From: Rostratula benghalensis
Taxonomy: Eukaryota > Chordata > Aves > Charadriiformes > Rostratulidae
NCBI GenBank assembly: GCA_013399305.1
Contig: VXAI01000097.1
Location: forward strand, 2,899,298-2,963,297
Length of the DNA stretch: 64,000 nucleotides
Direction of reading: 5' to 3'
The notes beneath the pieces were generated by a model that was given only the letters and a program-made list of their open reading frames with translations, searched no databases and was not told the origin of the DNA. Of the stretch, positions 21,244 to 33,077 are shown piece by piece (positions within the stretch are counted from its first letter, which is position 1; each line of letters starts with the position of its first letter). The translations under genes were made by a program, and so were the position numbers.

Positions 21244-21945
21244 GCAAAAATATACAAGTCCTCTAAATTGCATAAGATATTACAATGTCGTGCTGAAACA
21301 TGACATATCAAACAAAGAGGACTTTAAAACAAATTACAAAATGTTAAAAATCAGATTTGGGTCATGAGCGTTACACAAAATGCATTGTCATGCTTTATCC
21401 TACGATTAGTCTTGTGATTCACTACATCTGTGATAAATGCAACATAAAATCATGACAACCATAATAGTCAGAAAGTAATATCTACTTTATATCTTCTGTA
21501 TTAATACATATAAACACTTTGTGTGCACTAATACTTTCAACATATCACATTCAAACTAACAGTCTTTCAAGAAATGTTGTAACCTTTTTGAAGAACAGAA
21601 GCTGTTTTAACAAGTTCATCACATGTGGGTTTTTTGAAATCTACTCTTTAAGGAAATGCCACGTTAAAGGACTTGATTTTCAAAGGTGCTCTGCTACTAT
21701 GGCTTGTCTTAATGGCAGATGGAACCATCAGTGCTAAGCACTTTCAAAAATCAAGCCCACAATCTATTAAATTTCCAATTTTTTTGTTAGTATTTCCACT
21801 GTAATAAGTCAAAAAAATACCCCCAAACCCATTCTTAAAATCACAGAAAATGCTTGGCATCTATAGGAAGAGAGACAATTCCTCAGTGGACTAACCACTA
21901 CTGTGCTATGTTCTCATAACAGATCTTGTTGCTCCTATGTTTAGT

Positions 21946-22079
21946 TCATGCACTGGGATCGGCAATGTCCATGTTTGTTCCAAACAGAGCAACTAGCTGC
22001 TCTTCATAGTTCGCAATGTTCCGTTTCAGAATTTCCATACAAGGTCCCAAAAGCCTTTCAAATGCCTGCACATCCATAA
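21946..22079 (-). CDS. PRKAR2B: PRKAR2B last coding exon (11)
   Basis: Encodes [20 protein letters not shown], then [20 protein letters not shown] and PSA, followed by TGA. This is the C-terminal helix that caps cAMP-binding domain B. Human ends IVEPTA where this ends IADPSA. Acceptor GTCTTAG precedes 22079; the first two bases complete a Val codon. Confidence 0.96.
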
Positions 22080-23573
22080 CTAAGACAAAGGAGGAGAGAA
22101 AGAATAAAAACAACAATGTTTGTCTTGGTGTTTATGACATTCCAAAATAAAATTTTAATTTATAAGAGGACAGATACTACTGAGGCTTATACTTTGCTTG
22201 CACAGAGAGGAACCACTTACCCTAGCAAAATCAAGATCAATACATTGCTGTCTTGAAATTTCATAAATAGACTTAGAATTTGCTGCATTTCTTATTTTGA
22301 AAATACCTTCAATATTACATTTTATGTCACCCAAGAGCTGCTGAGGAACTCCGGAGGGACCTGGATTCCTCCATGGACTACAGTTTTAGGACTCTCGACA
22401 TTTCAAAAAACCCGCATCCTTCGTGGATGTTGTTTTGGCAGTATTTCGGGTCTAACTTAGCATATTTCCCATTGCTACTTTTACTTGCTTCCACCCACCG
22501 TGGAAACCGTAATACATACTTATTTCCCAGCAAAATGTAAGGTAAGTTGGAGACAGTAATTCACACTCAATGTCAATGCATAGTTGACCAGAAAACTTTG
22601 GTTACCTGATCACGTCATGTTACCTGCTATAGTTCTAGCCAATAGGCCAGGGAGGCAACTTCATACTTCAAAACTCTTCCAACCTGATGGCCTGTAGTGT
22701 CTTGGCTCTTAAAATAAGTTCAAGATCTCTGCAATTTGGGAAGTGCCAGAGATCTTGGTGACTCTCCCATATGGGGTAATGGTAATGACACTCTTCCTCA
22801 CTACTGCCTCTTATTCTTTCTTCTCTATCATCTTTCACCTTTATTTTCTCATAATCTCTGTGTGTTTGGAGACAGGGATTTTAAAATATATTATCTTTAT
22901 AAGTAAGTAAGAAACTTTTTGATTACTGGGTTGGCAATCAAACTGTCATTCAAGAATGCCAAATCTGTCTTCGCTGTTTACAGTATTCCCATAATTAGAT
23001 ACAACTACTTAGAAGCTAAACGTTAGACCATGCAAAGCAATGGATGTGAAGGGCTGTCTGTGAGCACACATCCTACAGTCTGTGCTTTTCCTGTGCCTGA
23101 GGCGACAGTGTGATGGAATGATTAAATTAACAGCTGGTGAAGACAAAGAATTTGTTAAAGCTTAAGTCACAGTGATAAAACAGGACAGGATTTTTAGCAC
23201 AGTTATTTCTTGGACGATAGTCAGTCTACTGAGCAAAGAAATATTCTACCTTTCTGCAGAGTACTAGACATTTATCTGATAGCTACAAATAGTTTGCAGC
23301 AATACTCTCTGTACTGTCCTGAAATAATTTTTACTTCCATGTGATTTGAGAAACACTGGAGAATTTGTGTTCAACACCAGTTATCAATTGCAAATAACTT
23401 TTGCAGACAAATAATGTAAACAGGAATGCACAGTAATAGATGATGTACTTAAACAGCCTTATTTGAGTGAATGTAATTAAATTTTATATTCTGAAGCAGG
23501 TAATGTTCACAATAAAAACAACCATAGATTATGAATCCTTTTATATTAGATATAAAATATTATTGAACAATAC
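22080..23573 (-). other. PRKAR2B intron 10
   Basis: About 1.5 kb; no repeat family or motif recognized. Confidence 0.85.
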
Positions 23574-23712
23574 CTAAACATTTGACAGTGCCAAGAGCAA
23601 ATGCAGAAGCAGCTCGTGGTTTGTTTGTTACGAGAGCGAGTTCTCCAAAATATTGTCCTCTTGAGCATCGAGCTATTTCAACTGCTCCATTCTCTTCTAC
23701 ATCTTGCTTACC
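23574..23712 (-). CDS. PRKAR2B: PRKAR2B exon 10: cAMP domain B cassette
   Basis: Encodes [20 protein letters not shown], then [20 protein letters not shown] and GTVKCL. FGELAL...PRAA is the phosphate-binding cassette of domain B with its Glu and Arg. Acceptor ATTTCAG precedes 23712; donor GTATTG follows 23574. Length is 139 nt (46 codons plus one base). Confidence 0.97.
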
Positions 23713-23859
23713 CTGAAATATCAGGTAAAAGAAAAAGAGAGATTTGCTGAACTCAGTGTTGTATAAGCAAACTTAGTAACAAAGGTAGCATCACTGATTA
23801 ACACAGAATATGTCAAGATTTAAAAAAACGTAAAAGTTCTGTATTATTGAGATGTTTAC

Positions 23860-23925
23860 CTTCCTTGTCATTATAATCCTTACTTCTCCAGATTCCACAA
23901 TGAAGAAGGAATCAGCCAAGTCACC
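23860..23925 (-). CDS. PRKAR2B: PRKAR2B exon 9
   Basis: A 66-nt, 22-codon exon encoding GDLADSFFIVESGEVRIIMT and RK, a beta-sheet part of domain B. Acceptor CTCCAG precedes 23925; donor GTAAAC follows 23860. Human has S, K and T/K where this has L, R and I/T. Confidence 0.96.
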
Positions 23926-24689
23926 CTGGAGAAGGAAAAAAAAAATAATAAAATAAGTAAAGGAAATGTGAAATTTCCTAGTTAGTTTAATGGTAACAAA
24001 GTATGTGCAGCTGGTTTCTTGAAGCTCATCTTTTTGATACCTGTTTCAAAAGAAATAACTTTTAATCTGAAAACCATAATAAGTCATCTATACAGAACTG
24101 ACAGGAAGATCTTTTCATGGAAAGACATAACTGATTGTGCCTTATACAAAAAGCAGAGAAAAACAATATTAGGGAAGATTTTAGGATCTTTCTTCCTGTT
24201 TCTCCACCTTTGTATTCTATCCAAATTACTTCCCTTACAGAGTTTCCAGTATAAGAAACCTCCAAGGGCTATCTGACACCCAATCATTATTTTGAGGCAG
24301 GACAATCTCAGGTGCCTACACTGAAGAGTTTACTCCTGCATTCTTCAAATTATCATCATATTTTAACAACAAAACCAAAGTAAGTCTTCAGTGCTCCTTA
24401 TTGCAAGCCATCATCCTTTTACATAGTTTGGATGTCTAATTATACTAAAACATACTATGACCACACTATGACTCTGTTATCCATGTGAAAAAAGCTGAAT
24501 GTTTTTCAAAGTAGCTTAAGTGAAAAAATAGCTTCTGAAACATAATAATCACCTCCCTTAGATGCAAGGCTGGTTTTGTTTCGTTTGACACCAAAAAGCA
24601 TAGTTTAAAAGTACATACTGTCTATAGATAACATTGTAATTGTTAACTATTGGAAATGAAAAACTAAAACTAGAAAACAGACAATTTAC
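23926..24689 (-). other. PRKAR2B intron 8
   Basis: A 764-bp AT-rich intron with nothing recognizable. Confidence 0.85.
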
Positions 24690-24764
24690 CTGAGCAATGA
24701 TTTGTTCTCCATCTTTGTACACTTTGGTGCCAATCACATCAACCACTTTTAAACGCTCAGATAC
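24690..24764 (-). CDS. PRKAR2B: PRKAR2B exon 8
   Basis: A 75-nt, 25-codon exon encoding [20 protein letters not shown] and QIIAQ, the start of cAMP-binding domain B. Acceptor ATTAAG precedes 24764; donor GTAAAT follows 24690. The first residue is Val where human RII-beta has Phe. Confidence 0.96.
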
Positions 24765-25362
24765 CTTAATTTAAAACAATTAAAATGTAAGAAATATTTG
24801 GTTAACATTACAATATCGTATTTAGAAAGCCCTTTCATATTTCTTTTCATGAATCTTTGCACAGAATAATGTATTTTTATTTTCCTGTTTTGATAGTCAC
24901 TAAAAAAGGAAGAACTGCTGAATAATGTCCCAGAGGGTATATTATAGTCTTAACAGCTAGATCTTTTGACAGTGTCCATTTTTGTAAAAAATCTATATAT
25001 TCCAAGCATTAGAAAAACACTTGCAGAAAAAACACACATGTAAAAACACAGCTATTAAGTGAAAATAATTTGAAACTCCCCAAGTTGTTGGTTAATTATA
25101 TTGGCTAATATTTAGTAAAATTACTAGTACTATCTAGTATCTATAAAGTATATAGTAAAACTACATTTTAAAATGTAGGTCCATTTTTTAAAATAAAATA
25201 CAGTATTAGCAATAGTTTTTTATCCTGAAAATTTAGAAATAGCAAAAAACTGATCTTTCTCCAAAACATGGTTGAGAAATTCTTAATTACAAATTTAAGG
25301 TCTACAAAAGCAGAATCTCATCAGGTACCTCCAATACTAAAATAATGCAGAAGAAATCTTAC
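24765..25362 (-). other. PRKAR2B intron 7
   Basis: A 598-bp, very AT-rich intron; contains the perfect palindrome at 25161-25178. Confidence 0.85.
25161..25178. other. Perfect 18-bp palindrome
   Basis: ctacattttaaaatgtag is fully self-complementary, in PRKAR2B intron 7. AT-rich, so chance origin is likely. Confidence 0.7.
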
Positions 25363-25464
25363 TTCTAAAGATTTAAGGAATGGCAATGACTCAATAAAAC
25401 TTTCATACATTCTTCTCTTTTTGGCATTATTTTTTACAATGATTCTTCGGAACGTTACCCTGTC
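25363..25464 (-). CDS. PRKAR2B: PRKAR2B exon 7
   Basis: A 34-codon exon encoding [20 protein letters not shown], then [14 protein letters not shown], the B/C helix linking domains A and B that contacts the catalytic subunit. Acceptor TTTACAG precedes 25464; donor GTAAGA follows 25363. Confidence 0.97.
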
Positions 25465-26696
25465 CTGTAAACACAAAGAGAAAAATGAAGTTTATTAACA
25501 GAGAATATGTGTGGTAGAAAATACTTTAAAAATGGCTGAATATGTTCGAATTACCGAGTTTTATTCACTCAATGTAGCTGTGAAACTAGCTGGCTCATCT
25601 CCCCATACAGTCAGTTGAGAAAAATTCCTCTAGAGGTCAATCAAGAGCTTCTAAAGTTAAGCTCCTGATCTGATTCATGTGAAAACCTTCCCTGCCCCTT
25701 GGTAGAGAACAGAGTTAACCTTACAGAGGTTGGCTACACAATGAATGCTGCATGGGTAATTTAAGATATCTAAGAAATCCTCAATACTTAAATATTTAAT
25801 TTACAGAGTTCATTCACTATCCTGAGGTCCCATACATATTAATATGTACTCTAGGAGGTTTTTATATTATTATACAAACAAAACAAATATACATGGGTCT
25901 GGGTCTTGGGTCAGACTTGACTTTCTGCTGTTGCAGAAGAACAAGACTCATTGCTGCCCTACACAGCCAACTGGACATTCCTTAGGATTTAGCAATCCAA
26001 GTGAAGCAGACAGATGGAAAAACTATGTGTGCTGTTTTCTTCTCTTAACTCCATGTGACTGTGGTGACACACAGGGGTGAAGTGCTTTGCAAGCCTTCAC
26101 AGCTACATGTGGGACTTGCTGGCCAATACAAACCAATCCAACTTAAACCATTCTTATAACTCTGCCAGGATCCCCAAAATCATACGGAGTAAGTTGGTAA
26201 AAAACCACACATTTCACTTCAACAGGAAAATGTAATTGTAGGGTCAGTAGTTAGATTGACATGTCCATCTTGAAGATAGCTAGCCCAAGTTTTACTCTTT
26301 GGGTAAAATCAATTACTGTTGTCAAATATCCAGATAACATAACGCTGGTAAATAACCTCATATTTGAATTTTACTCAGGAACCAGAAGCGTTTCCCATGA
26401 AAACGTGGTAAAACATCTTATATCTGTGTCTAAGTAATTGTCAAGTGGTTTGCAATTCAGGAAATTATCGTTAAAATAGAATAAAACAAAACAATTGTTT
26501 TAAAAACTCAGTGCTTTCTTAAGCCTCAAGTTTGCTTTTGCAGATCTGGAAAAAGACTGTACTCTGTCAGGAGCTCTCAGAAGTTTTAAAATTAAAATTT
26601 CTGAAATTTTTTTAACGCTGATATAGCATATCAGTGCAATTTATATACAGTATTATATACAAATGAGTAATATATTAAGCCAAATATTTCACTTAC
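25465..26696 (-). other. PRKAR2B intron 6
   Basis: About 1.2 kb; no repeat or motif recognized. Confidence 0.85.
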
Positions 26697-26850
26697 CAAA
26701 CCCCAGATGGCACCAGGAGAGGTAGCTATAATGGTAGCTGCTCTGGGTGTATTGTACATTAAGGCCAACTCACCAAAGCTTCCTCGGTTATCATAGGTTC
26801 CAACACACCTCCCAACACCATCACATTTTACATAGATATCATATGTACCT
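26697..26850 (-). CDS. PRKAR2B: PRKAR2B exon 6: cAMP domain A cassette
   Basis: Encodes [20 protein letters not shown], then [20 protein letters not shown] and [26 protein letters not shown] is the domain A phosphate-binding cassette, with the Glu and Arg that bind cAMP. Acceptor TTAACAG precedes 26850; donor GTAAGT follows 26697. Length is 154 nt, starting with the last base of an Arg codon. Confidence 0.97.
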
Positions 26851-27729
26851 CTGTTAATAAAATATATAAATAAAGTGAGTACTGTTCTTTGCTAAGCAGC
26901 CTCTCACTATATTTTTGTATACCATGAATTCCAAAGACACATGATCTGAAATATACATTCACTTACTTAAATGATATTAAACACATTGCACAGATATCTC
27001 AATCATTTCCAAAAATAATAAAAGTAGTTCCTTTTTAAAGAGAAGGACAGGATCATTAGTTTGTAATTAACTCAGTTCAAAGATAGACTGGATTTGCAGT
27101 GATCTATTGATCATCAGAAATGTATCAAAATCAAAGATCAAGCTTAGTATCTGTTTCTTAATTTTGTTTTAAACACACTAAAAACAAATGTAGCAAGTCT
27201 TTGCAAAAACCACCATAATATGATAATTTAAAAAATAATACGGATTTTATTTAACATTTAAAATCTTTAAAATAGTAATTTACAATGTAATAATTGGAGA
27301 AGATGCAAGAAAAAAGAATGAAAGTATTTGAAAAGCAAAATAAAATTATGAAACAGAAAGATCACATATATACCTAATATAATGTGGATTTCTTCTCCCC
27401 ATCATTAAATGATTGCTTTTTTTTTTTTTTTTTGGAAAAGCAGTAAAATCTAGTGTCTTGTGAAACATGACACAGCCATTGCCATTGATGCTGAGCCATC
27501 ATTTTGTTCAGTGCTGAATATTTGTATGATACATGTTGACAAATCATGTGAATTGAAGGCAAAATTCTGGACAATGATTTTATTGAGAAGCGACTTGGAG
27601 GTGATTCACTGCACCTAAAACCTGCAAGGCTGACAGAATACTGTGAAGTGCCTGCAGCTTTTTGGATAAGAGATGACAAACTGTAGCCTCACAAAACTCA
27701 AGAACATTGACTCTTCAGCGAAGAAACCT

Positions 27730-28316
27730 CATGCATTTCTATGATCTTCTGATTGAATATTTCAGTTGGAAGGAACCTACAGCGATCATCCAGCCCAACT
27801 GCCTGGCCGCTTCAGGGCTGATCAAAAGTCAAAGAATGTTATTAAGGGCATTGTCCAAATGCCTCTTCAACACTGACAGGCTTGGGGCTTCCTCTCTAGG
27901 AAGCCTGTTCCAGTATTCGACCACTCTGAGTAAAGAAATGCTGTCTAAATATCCAGTCTAAACCTCCCCTGGTGCAGCTTTGAACCATTCCCACATGTCC
28001 TATCACTAAACACCAGGGAGAAGAGCTCAGCACTTTCCTCTGCACTTCGCCTTCTCAGGAAGCTGTAGAGAGCAAGGAGGTCAACCCCTCAGCCTCCTAT
28101 CTCCAAACAAGCCAAGCCCAAAGTCCTTAGCTGCTCCTCACAGGACATTTTTGCCACCAGCTTTGTTGCCCTCCTCTGGACACATTCAAAAACCTTCACA
28201 TTTGTCTCAAATTGCGGGGCCCAGAACTGCACACAGTATTCGAGGTGAGGCCACACCAACGCTGAATACAGCAGGATGATCACCCCTTTTGACCAGCTGG
28301 TTATACTGGTATACAC
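27730..28316 (-). mobile_element. CR1 LINE, antisense, RT C-terminus plus 3' end
   Basis: The minus strand keeps an open segment, 28316-28089, reading VIILLYSALVWPHLEYCVQF, then WAPQ and QRRATKLV, typical of the CR1 ORF2 C-terminus. Further 3' on the minus strand is the CR1 untranslated end. The element is 5'-truncated to under 600 bp and its frame is broken by point changes and small indels. Confidence 0.9.
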
Positions 28317-28838
28317 CGACCAAACACCTTCACATTTCTTTTAGAGTTCTATCATAATGTTCCTTTCAAGTGCTTTCAGAAATCACTGTGTTAGCCGAGG
28401 ACTAAAGGTACAAATAAGATAAGGTGTTTTGGGACAGCTTGGCTGGAGCCTGTGCCAACAGACTTAGCGAAAGATGCCAAGTAAATGCTCTTCCTAACTC
28501 AGCAGTAACCAATATCTAGCATTTTACTTAGTTACCCACTTTTTCCAGTACAGATCTGCAAATGAAGAGTAGTGACTTAACTACTTGAGGTCTAATAATA
28601 TTCATATGTACGAGAAAGTCTACAGATAGAACTGAAATGTAGTAAGATTTCAAATATTGAGCTGTAATATTTTTCCCAGTGTGTTTTGTGTTAGATCTCT
28701 TTCCAGACAAAAAAAATAAAAACCAGCAAACCAGCCTTTGGCATGTAGCAATACATAAAGAGGACAGTGACATACTTCCATATGAAAAATCTGACTCCTT
28801 TCACAAACCACTCTCTGTAGCTCAGAGGAGAGCTGTAT

Positions 28839-28905
28839 TGGTTCACAGAATTCTAATGGTTGGAAAGGACCTCTGAGATCAAGTCCAACCACACACACAC
28901 ACAAA
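28839..28905 (-). mobile_element. CR1 3'-end fragment with CA-rich tail
   Basis: The plus strand carries tctaatggttggaaaggacc and 'gagatcaagtccaacc', the antisense CR1 terminus, only about 50 bp long, followed by a short (CA)n and A-run. Confidence 0.8.
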
Positions 28906-29048
28906 AAACCCCTACAATCTTGGTCACTAGAGCATGCCTTGTGCTCTTGTTTCTTTCTCCCATGTTAGAGTTAAATACAATTATGTAGAGTAATTTTTTT
29001 TCAACAGACTTTTGCATAATACTTTGGCTATAAGACACTGCAATTCAC

Positions 29049-29155
29049 CTATCAATGACGTAGAAGTTGTCACCATCATCCCCTTGATCAATGACATGTT
29101 CTCCTCCTTCAACCAGCTTTTCGAACATCGCATCCAGCACCTGAGACATTTGTTC
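29049..29155 (-). CDS. PRKAR2B: PRKAR2B exon 5
   Basis: Encodes [20 protein letters not shown], then [15 protein letters not shown] plus two bases of Arg; the start of cAMP-binding domain A. Acceptor AAATAG precedes 29155; donor GTGAAT follows 29049. VEGGEH replaces human VKDGEH. Confidence 0.97.
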
Positions 29156-30443
29156 CTATTTAAAAGGGTACAAAGACAAGAAATTATCATCTGTTTGTAA
29201 AAACTTTACACTTCAAATTAACTGTTCAGACTCCCATGTACACAGATGAAGCTTAGAGACATAAACATGTTTGTGCTACAGAAACGTAGATCCATGAGAA
29301 TGAGAGTTTTATTTAGTATTCAGTGTTAGCTTTTTCTTCTTTCAGGGTTCAGAGCCCAGCTTTCTTTCTTGTCCCTGTGAAGGATAACACAGATCTTGTC
29401 TGCAATATAAATTGCTTATTAGCATCCAAAGATAGAATTTCACCCTTCACAACTACGTAACATTATACAGTTGAAAAAAAAAACCTTACTGAAAAAAAAA
29501 TATAAAAATCCCACACCCAACCCCCCACCTGATTTTGTCTTTAGAAGTATTTTACAGAATTTAAAGTTTCAAAATTATTGCACAGTATTTTGAAAATCTA
29601 AATTATACAATGCCTTCACAATGTTGGGAAGGATGCAACCATAAAGGTCTGCAGTGCTTTGGTTGAGTAAGGAAACACTGGACTTCTTGGGAAGTAGGAA
29701 TTTACAGCTGGCTATAAAACTACTTTGTTAATTTGCATGGAATACAAATGTTTAGGGAGAAATGTTAACAGGCTAACAAAATGTCAACTTCTGAATTATG
29801 ACTGTCTAACAGCAAAACGAAATCACTAATTACATAATTTGTCTTGTTTGGTATAAATCTGCTGAAATTTTACTGCTCACATAAAAAAACCCCCAAACAC
29901 AGCTCATTATGGATTAACAACATGAATCCTAAAAAGATAACTTAATAATTCAAATTTTATTTTAATTTTATCCAGCAATATATCTAAAATTCTGGTAATA
30001 AACAGAAAATTATCCTTTACTTTTTGAAACGTATTAATTATGTATCATAGCAGAACACGCAGGTTTTAGTGAAAACCACGGTAAAGAAAATCCTGCAGAT
30101 TTAGATCCCCACACATTTTACAGTGGTTCAATTCACAGCATTTCCAGTGGCTGAAAAGTGGCATTTGCCTTTCCATGCAAGACCAACCTAAGCCAGTCCT
30201 CTGGGGTCCTTCTGCAGCCCCTGGGCAGAAATAATAACTACACTAGATAGCTCAGAATCATTCTCTAGAGATTCCCCTTTTCTTTCCTCTGATGACAGAG
30301 AGATCTGTTGTAACTCACAGTTAGATGCTTAATTTTTAGACAGATAAAATTAGGTGGAATGAATTCCATCCATCCTTATCCTGATTAATTTCTTCACTTA
30401 GTGCTTTCAAAAATAGTAATAGTACAGTGTCTTCCAAGCCTTT

Positions 30444-30467
30444 AAAACAAACAAACAAACAAAAAAA
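30444..30467. repeat. AAAC-rich microsatellite
   Basis: Four or so AAAC units followed by an A run and then a C-rich (ACC)n tract. Confidence 0.85.
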
Positions 30468-31603
30468 CCCACCACCACCCCCCCCCTATAATAAATGCAG
30501 AGTTCATTGTGTGTGGGCATAAAGAACACCAGAATGGCAACACCCACCCTCAGTACAGCTGATCATGGCAAAACACAGTAAATCATCACACTGCCCTACC
30601 TGGGCCAGAAGCAATTATTTAGCTGTCTCTATTTAGTACCTTTTTGAGTATAGCCAGCTATGAATTTCCAAAAAGAGGGATCATTTTACTATCAGTGAGT
30701 GTGTGGTAGTTAATTTTGGAGAAAGACAAAAGTGTGTGTTTGCCATATTACTTCAGTCTTTTCAGTTTTCCGTAAGGGGAACTCCTACAGAATCTGCAAA
30801 ACTGACCTAGTGTCAGTTAGGTGTCTAAAGTATTTGAAGAAGCCCATTCTCTTCCCCTTGCTTTACATCTGAATTGGCAAAGGAGGTCCCCAGCCGACAG
30901 CCCTTGGCTGCCCTTTGAAAACAAGTAAGAACATGCAGAATGCTCCACACTTTACAGGGGGGTACAGGGTATAAGTTATCCTCTAAATGCAAACAATACA
31001 AGATAAATGTATTCTGTGGACCCTGATCCTTGGAAATTAAAACACTTCCAAGAGATCTCGAAAAAAAAACCCAACCCACCCACCAAACAAAGCTAAAAAG
31101 ATAGTTATTTGTGATACTGAAGGAATAATAGATACAGCTGTAATCTTCATTTAGTGTGCTGCTTCTCAGATTTCATGTTAGAACATTTTCCATCTCATAA
31201 TTACGAATCAAGCTCACACAACGCTCCTGGTAGGTGCATCTATGACTTTTTAGACAACCAAGTAGGACTCATGAAAAGTTCTAAAAATTCTGGTATTTCA
31301 TAAAATAGTGCAGTCTGAAAGCTTTTCTTTCTTAAAGCAGTCCTAGTTTGAATAAAACCAAAGGTAAAATGGAAACATGAAGAGGTTTTTTATATTAGTG
31401 TTTGTAAATCTGCTACAAGTAATGCTGTGGCAATCACGTAATCCATACTCTAAAGAACAACACTTTATGAATATGGTAAAATTTATAAAGGATTTGAAGC
31501 ATTAAACATATATGTTCTGCAATCTTTGCGACCTCTGCTAAAATTTCACTGTCTTAATACAGCTTCTTCAAATATAATAAAGTACTTTTTTCTCAGGGGT
31601 GAT

Positions 31604-31680
31604 GCGTTCCAGGAATATAAAGTACTAAATCGAAAGTTTAAATTATTTGAAATGTGATTGGTTACATGATATTTGTTCAC
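31604..31680. repeat. Dispersed repeat, copy A
   Basis: Matches copy B at 32901-32977 over 77 bp in the same orientation with about 8 differences, mostly transitions. Copy A keeps CG dinucleotides at two sites that are CA in copy B. The shared core includes agtttaaattatttgaaatg. Family unknown. Confidence 0.85.
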
Positions 31681-32900
31681 ATACTCCAATTAATACACAC
31701 ATAGATTTTTTTTCATTCTAAACTGTGAAGCATATAAATGCAAGAAATTAAAATTTTTGAGAAAATTATGGGAAGGTTGGGCTGTTGCCATGAAAGCACA
31801 CTTTGATCACCATCCCTCGTGACACAGAAATATTTTTACTTCCTTAAAAGCAAGGAAGCCGAATGGGAAACCACATTTTCTGAAAGACACATTCACTTAC
31901 AAACCAAATAAATGCACCAAGATTTTCCTTATATTTTCTTTTTTAGTAGTTACTGCATTTGTCTCAAAAAGTCGTTCTAACAATTGGACTTTAATGACAG
32001 AGTGTGATTTCACAAAATAATGTACTAGATGAGTGAATAGGCACGCCATAGGTACAGCCGCCATCACTGTCTCAATCCCCTTCGTTGTCAAGGGTGGATT
32101 TAACTGCTGAGAAGTGGGAGTGCAAAAAATCATCAGCTCCCATACCAGCATCAACCACAATGGTGTATCACCTCATACCACCTAAAGTAGAGATGATGTG
32201 GTTTTCTTCCCTCTCTTACTTAGAGCGAGATGGTACCTACCCTGGTTTTATACTGGCTTAAGTGAACAGTGCTAGTAAAGTTCTTTTGCAAATTTAGATG
32301 AGTCAGAATCAGAGACTGCAACTATGAAGTACAAACTCAACAGGACCAGGGGAGAGACTCAAGCACAGGCTTGGTATAGTCTGGGCTGGTTTGCTCTTGG
32401 TGCAATTGTCAGCATGGCTGGTACAGTTCTGGCTTGTGCCAACCCTCACTCCTCCTGGCAGACCCAGGTCAAGGCTTGGAGGAACACCAGAGCCAGGGCT
32501 TCTTCCCAGTAAAATAAAACCACCCAGTTAGTTGCTTGGTTTGGTGGGATTAGGAGGAGAGCAAGGTTCAAAAGGGTTTAGCTGCACGTATGTATGTCAC
32601 ACTGCGCTGCGTGGCCTCAGGGACAAATAACATTCTCTAATCTAGCTTGTGGTTGCCAATTACTGAACTGAACAAAGGTGACAAGACTGGAAAATTCCAA
32701 AATAATCTACTGCAGTCAGTCAGACTCTGCCTTGGGGCATTCTTCTTAACTTTCTGACAAACAAAATCTGTGTCAATCAAATGACACTTTTCCTGTAATT
32801 AAAGCCTTAAAAATACTGAATTAAGGAAACATTTAGTATGAAGGGCATGTGACTATGACTGATAACTAGTAAAAATAAATAAATAAATGAGCAGGATAAT

Positions 32901-32977
32901 GCATTCTAGGAATACAAAGTACCAAATCAAAAGTTTAAATTATTTGAAATGTGATTGTTTACATCATATTTATTCAG
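32901..32977. repeat. Dispersed repeat, copy B
   Basis: Partner of 31604-31680, 1.3 kb away in direct orientation. See copy A. Confidence 0.85.
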
Positions 32978-33018
32978 CAGGTATTCTTAGCTCTTTATTC
33001 CCAAAATGTGTATATTAA

Positions 33019-33077
33019 CTCCATAACTTCTCTGGGCAACCTGTTCTAGCATTTGGCCACCTTTACAGAATAAAGGC
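33019..33077 (-). mobile_element. CR1 LINE fragment (antisense)
   Basis: tctctgggcaacctgttcta, then 'atttggccacctttacag', is the antisense CR1 segment just before the 3' end. Very short and isolated. Confidence 0.7.

Larger units (their letters stand above)
19915..21945 (-). other. PRKAR2B: PRKAR2B 3' UTR
   Basis: About 2 kb of AT-rich sequence follows the TGA (21948-21946). A distal AATAAA at 19940-19935 is followed on the minus strand by a GU/U-rich tract at about 19,873-19,910, which makes it the best end. A proximal AATAAA at 21243-21238 could give a 700-nt form. The UTR length fits the long human transcript. A nested hairpin at 20320-20387 lies within it. Confidence 0.7.
26851..29048 (-). 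other. PRKAR2B intron 5
   Basis: About 2.2 kb. Contains a poly(T) tract at 27417-27433, a short unexplained open segment near 27,558-27,685, an antisense CR1 (27730-28316) and a second small CR1 fragment with a CA-rich tail (28839-28905). Confidence 0.8.

Noticed and set aside
22370..22450. Nested short inverted repeats (acccg...cgggt around catcc...ggatg)
   Set aside because: Stems of five bases are expected by chance in this length.
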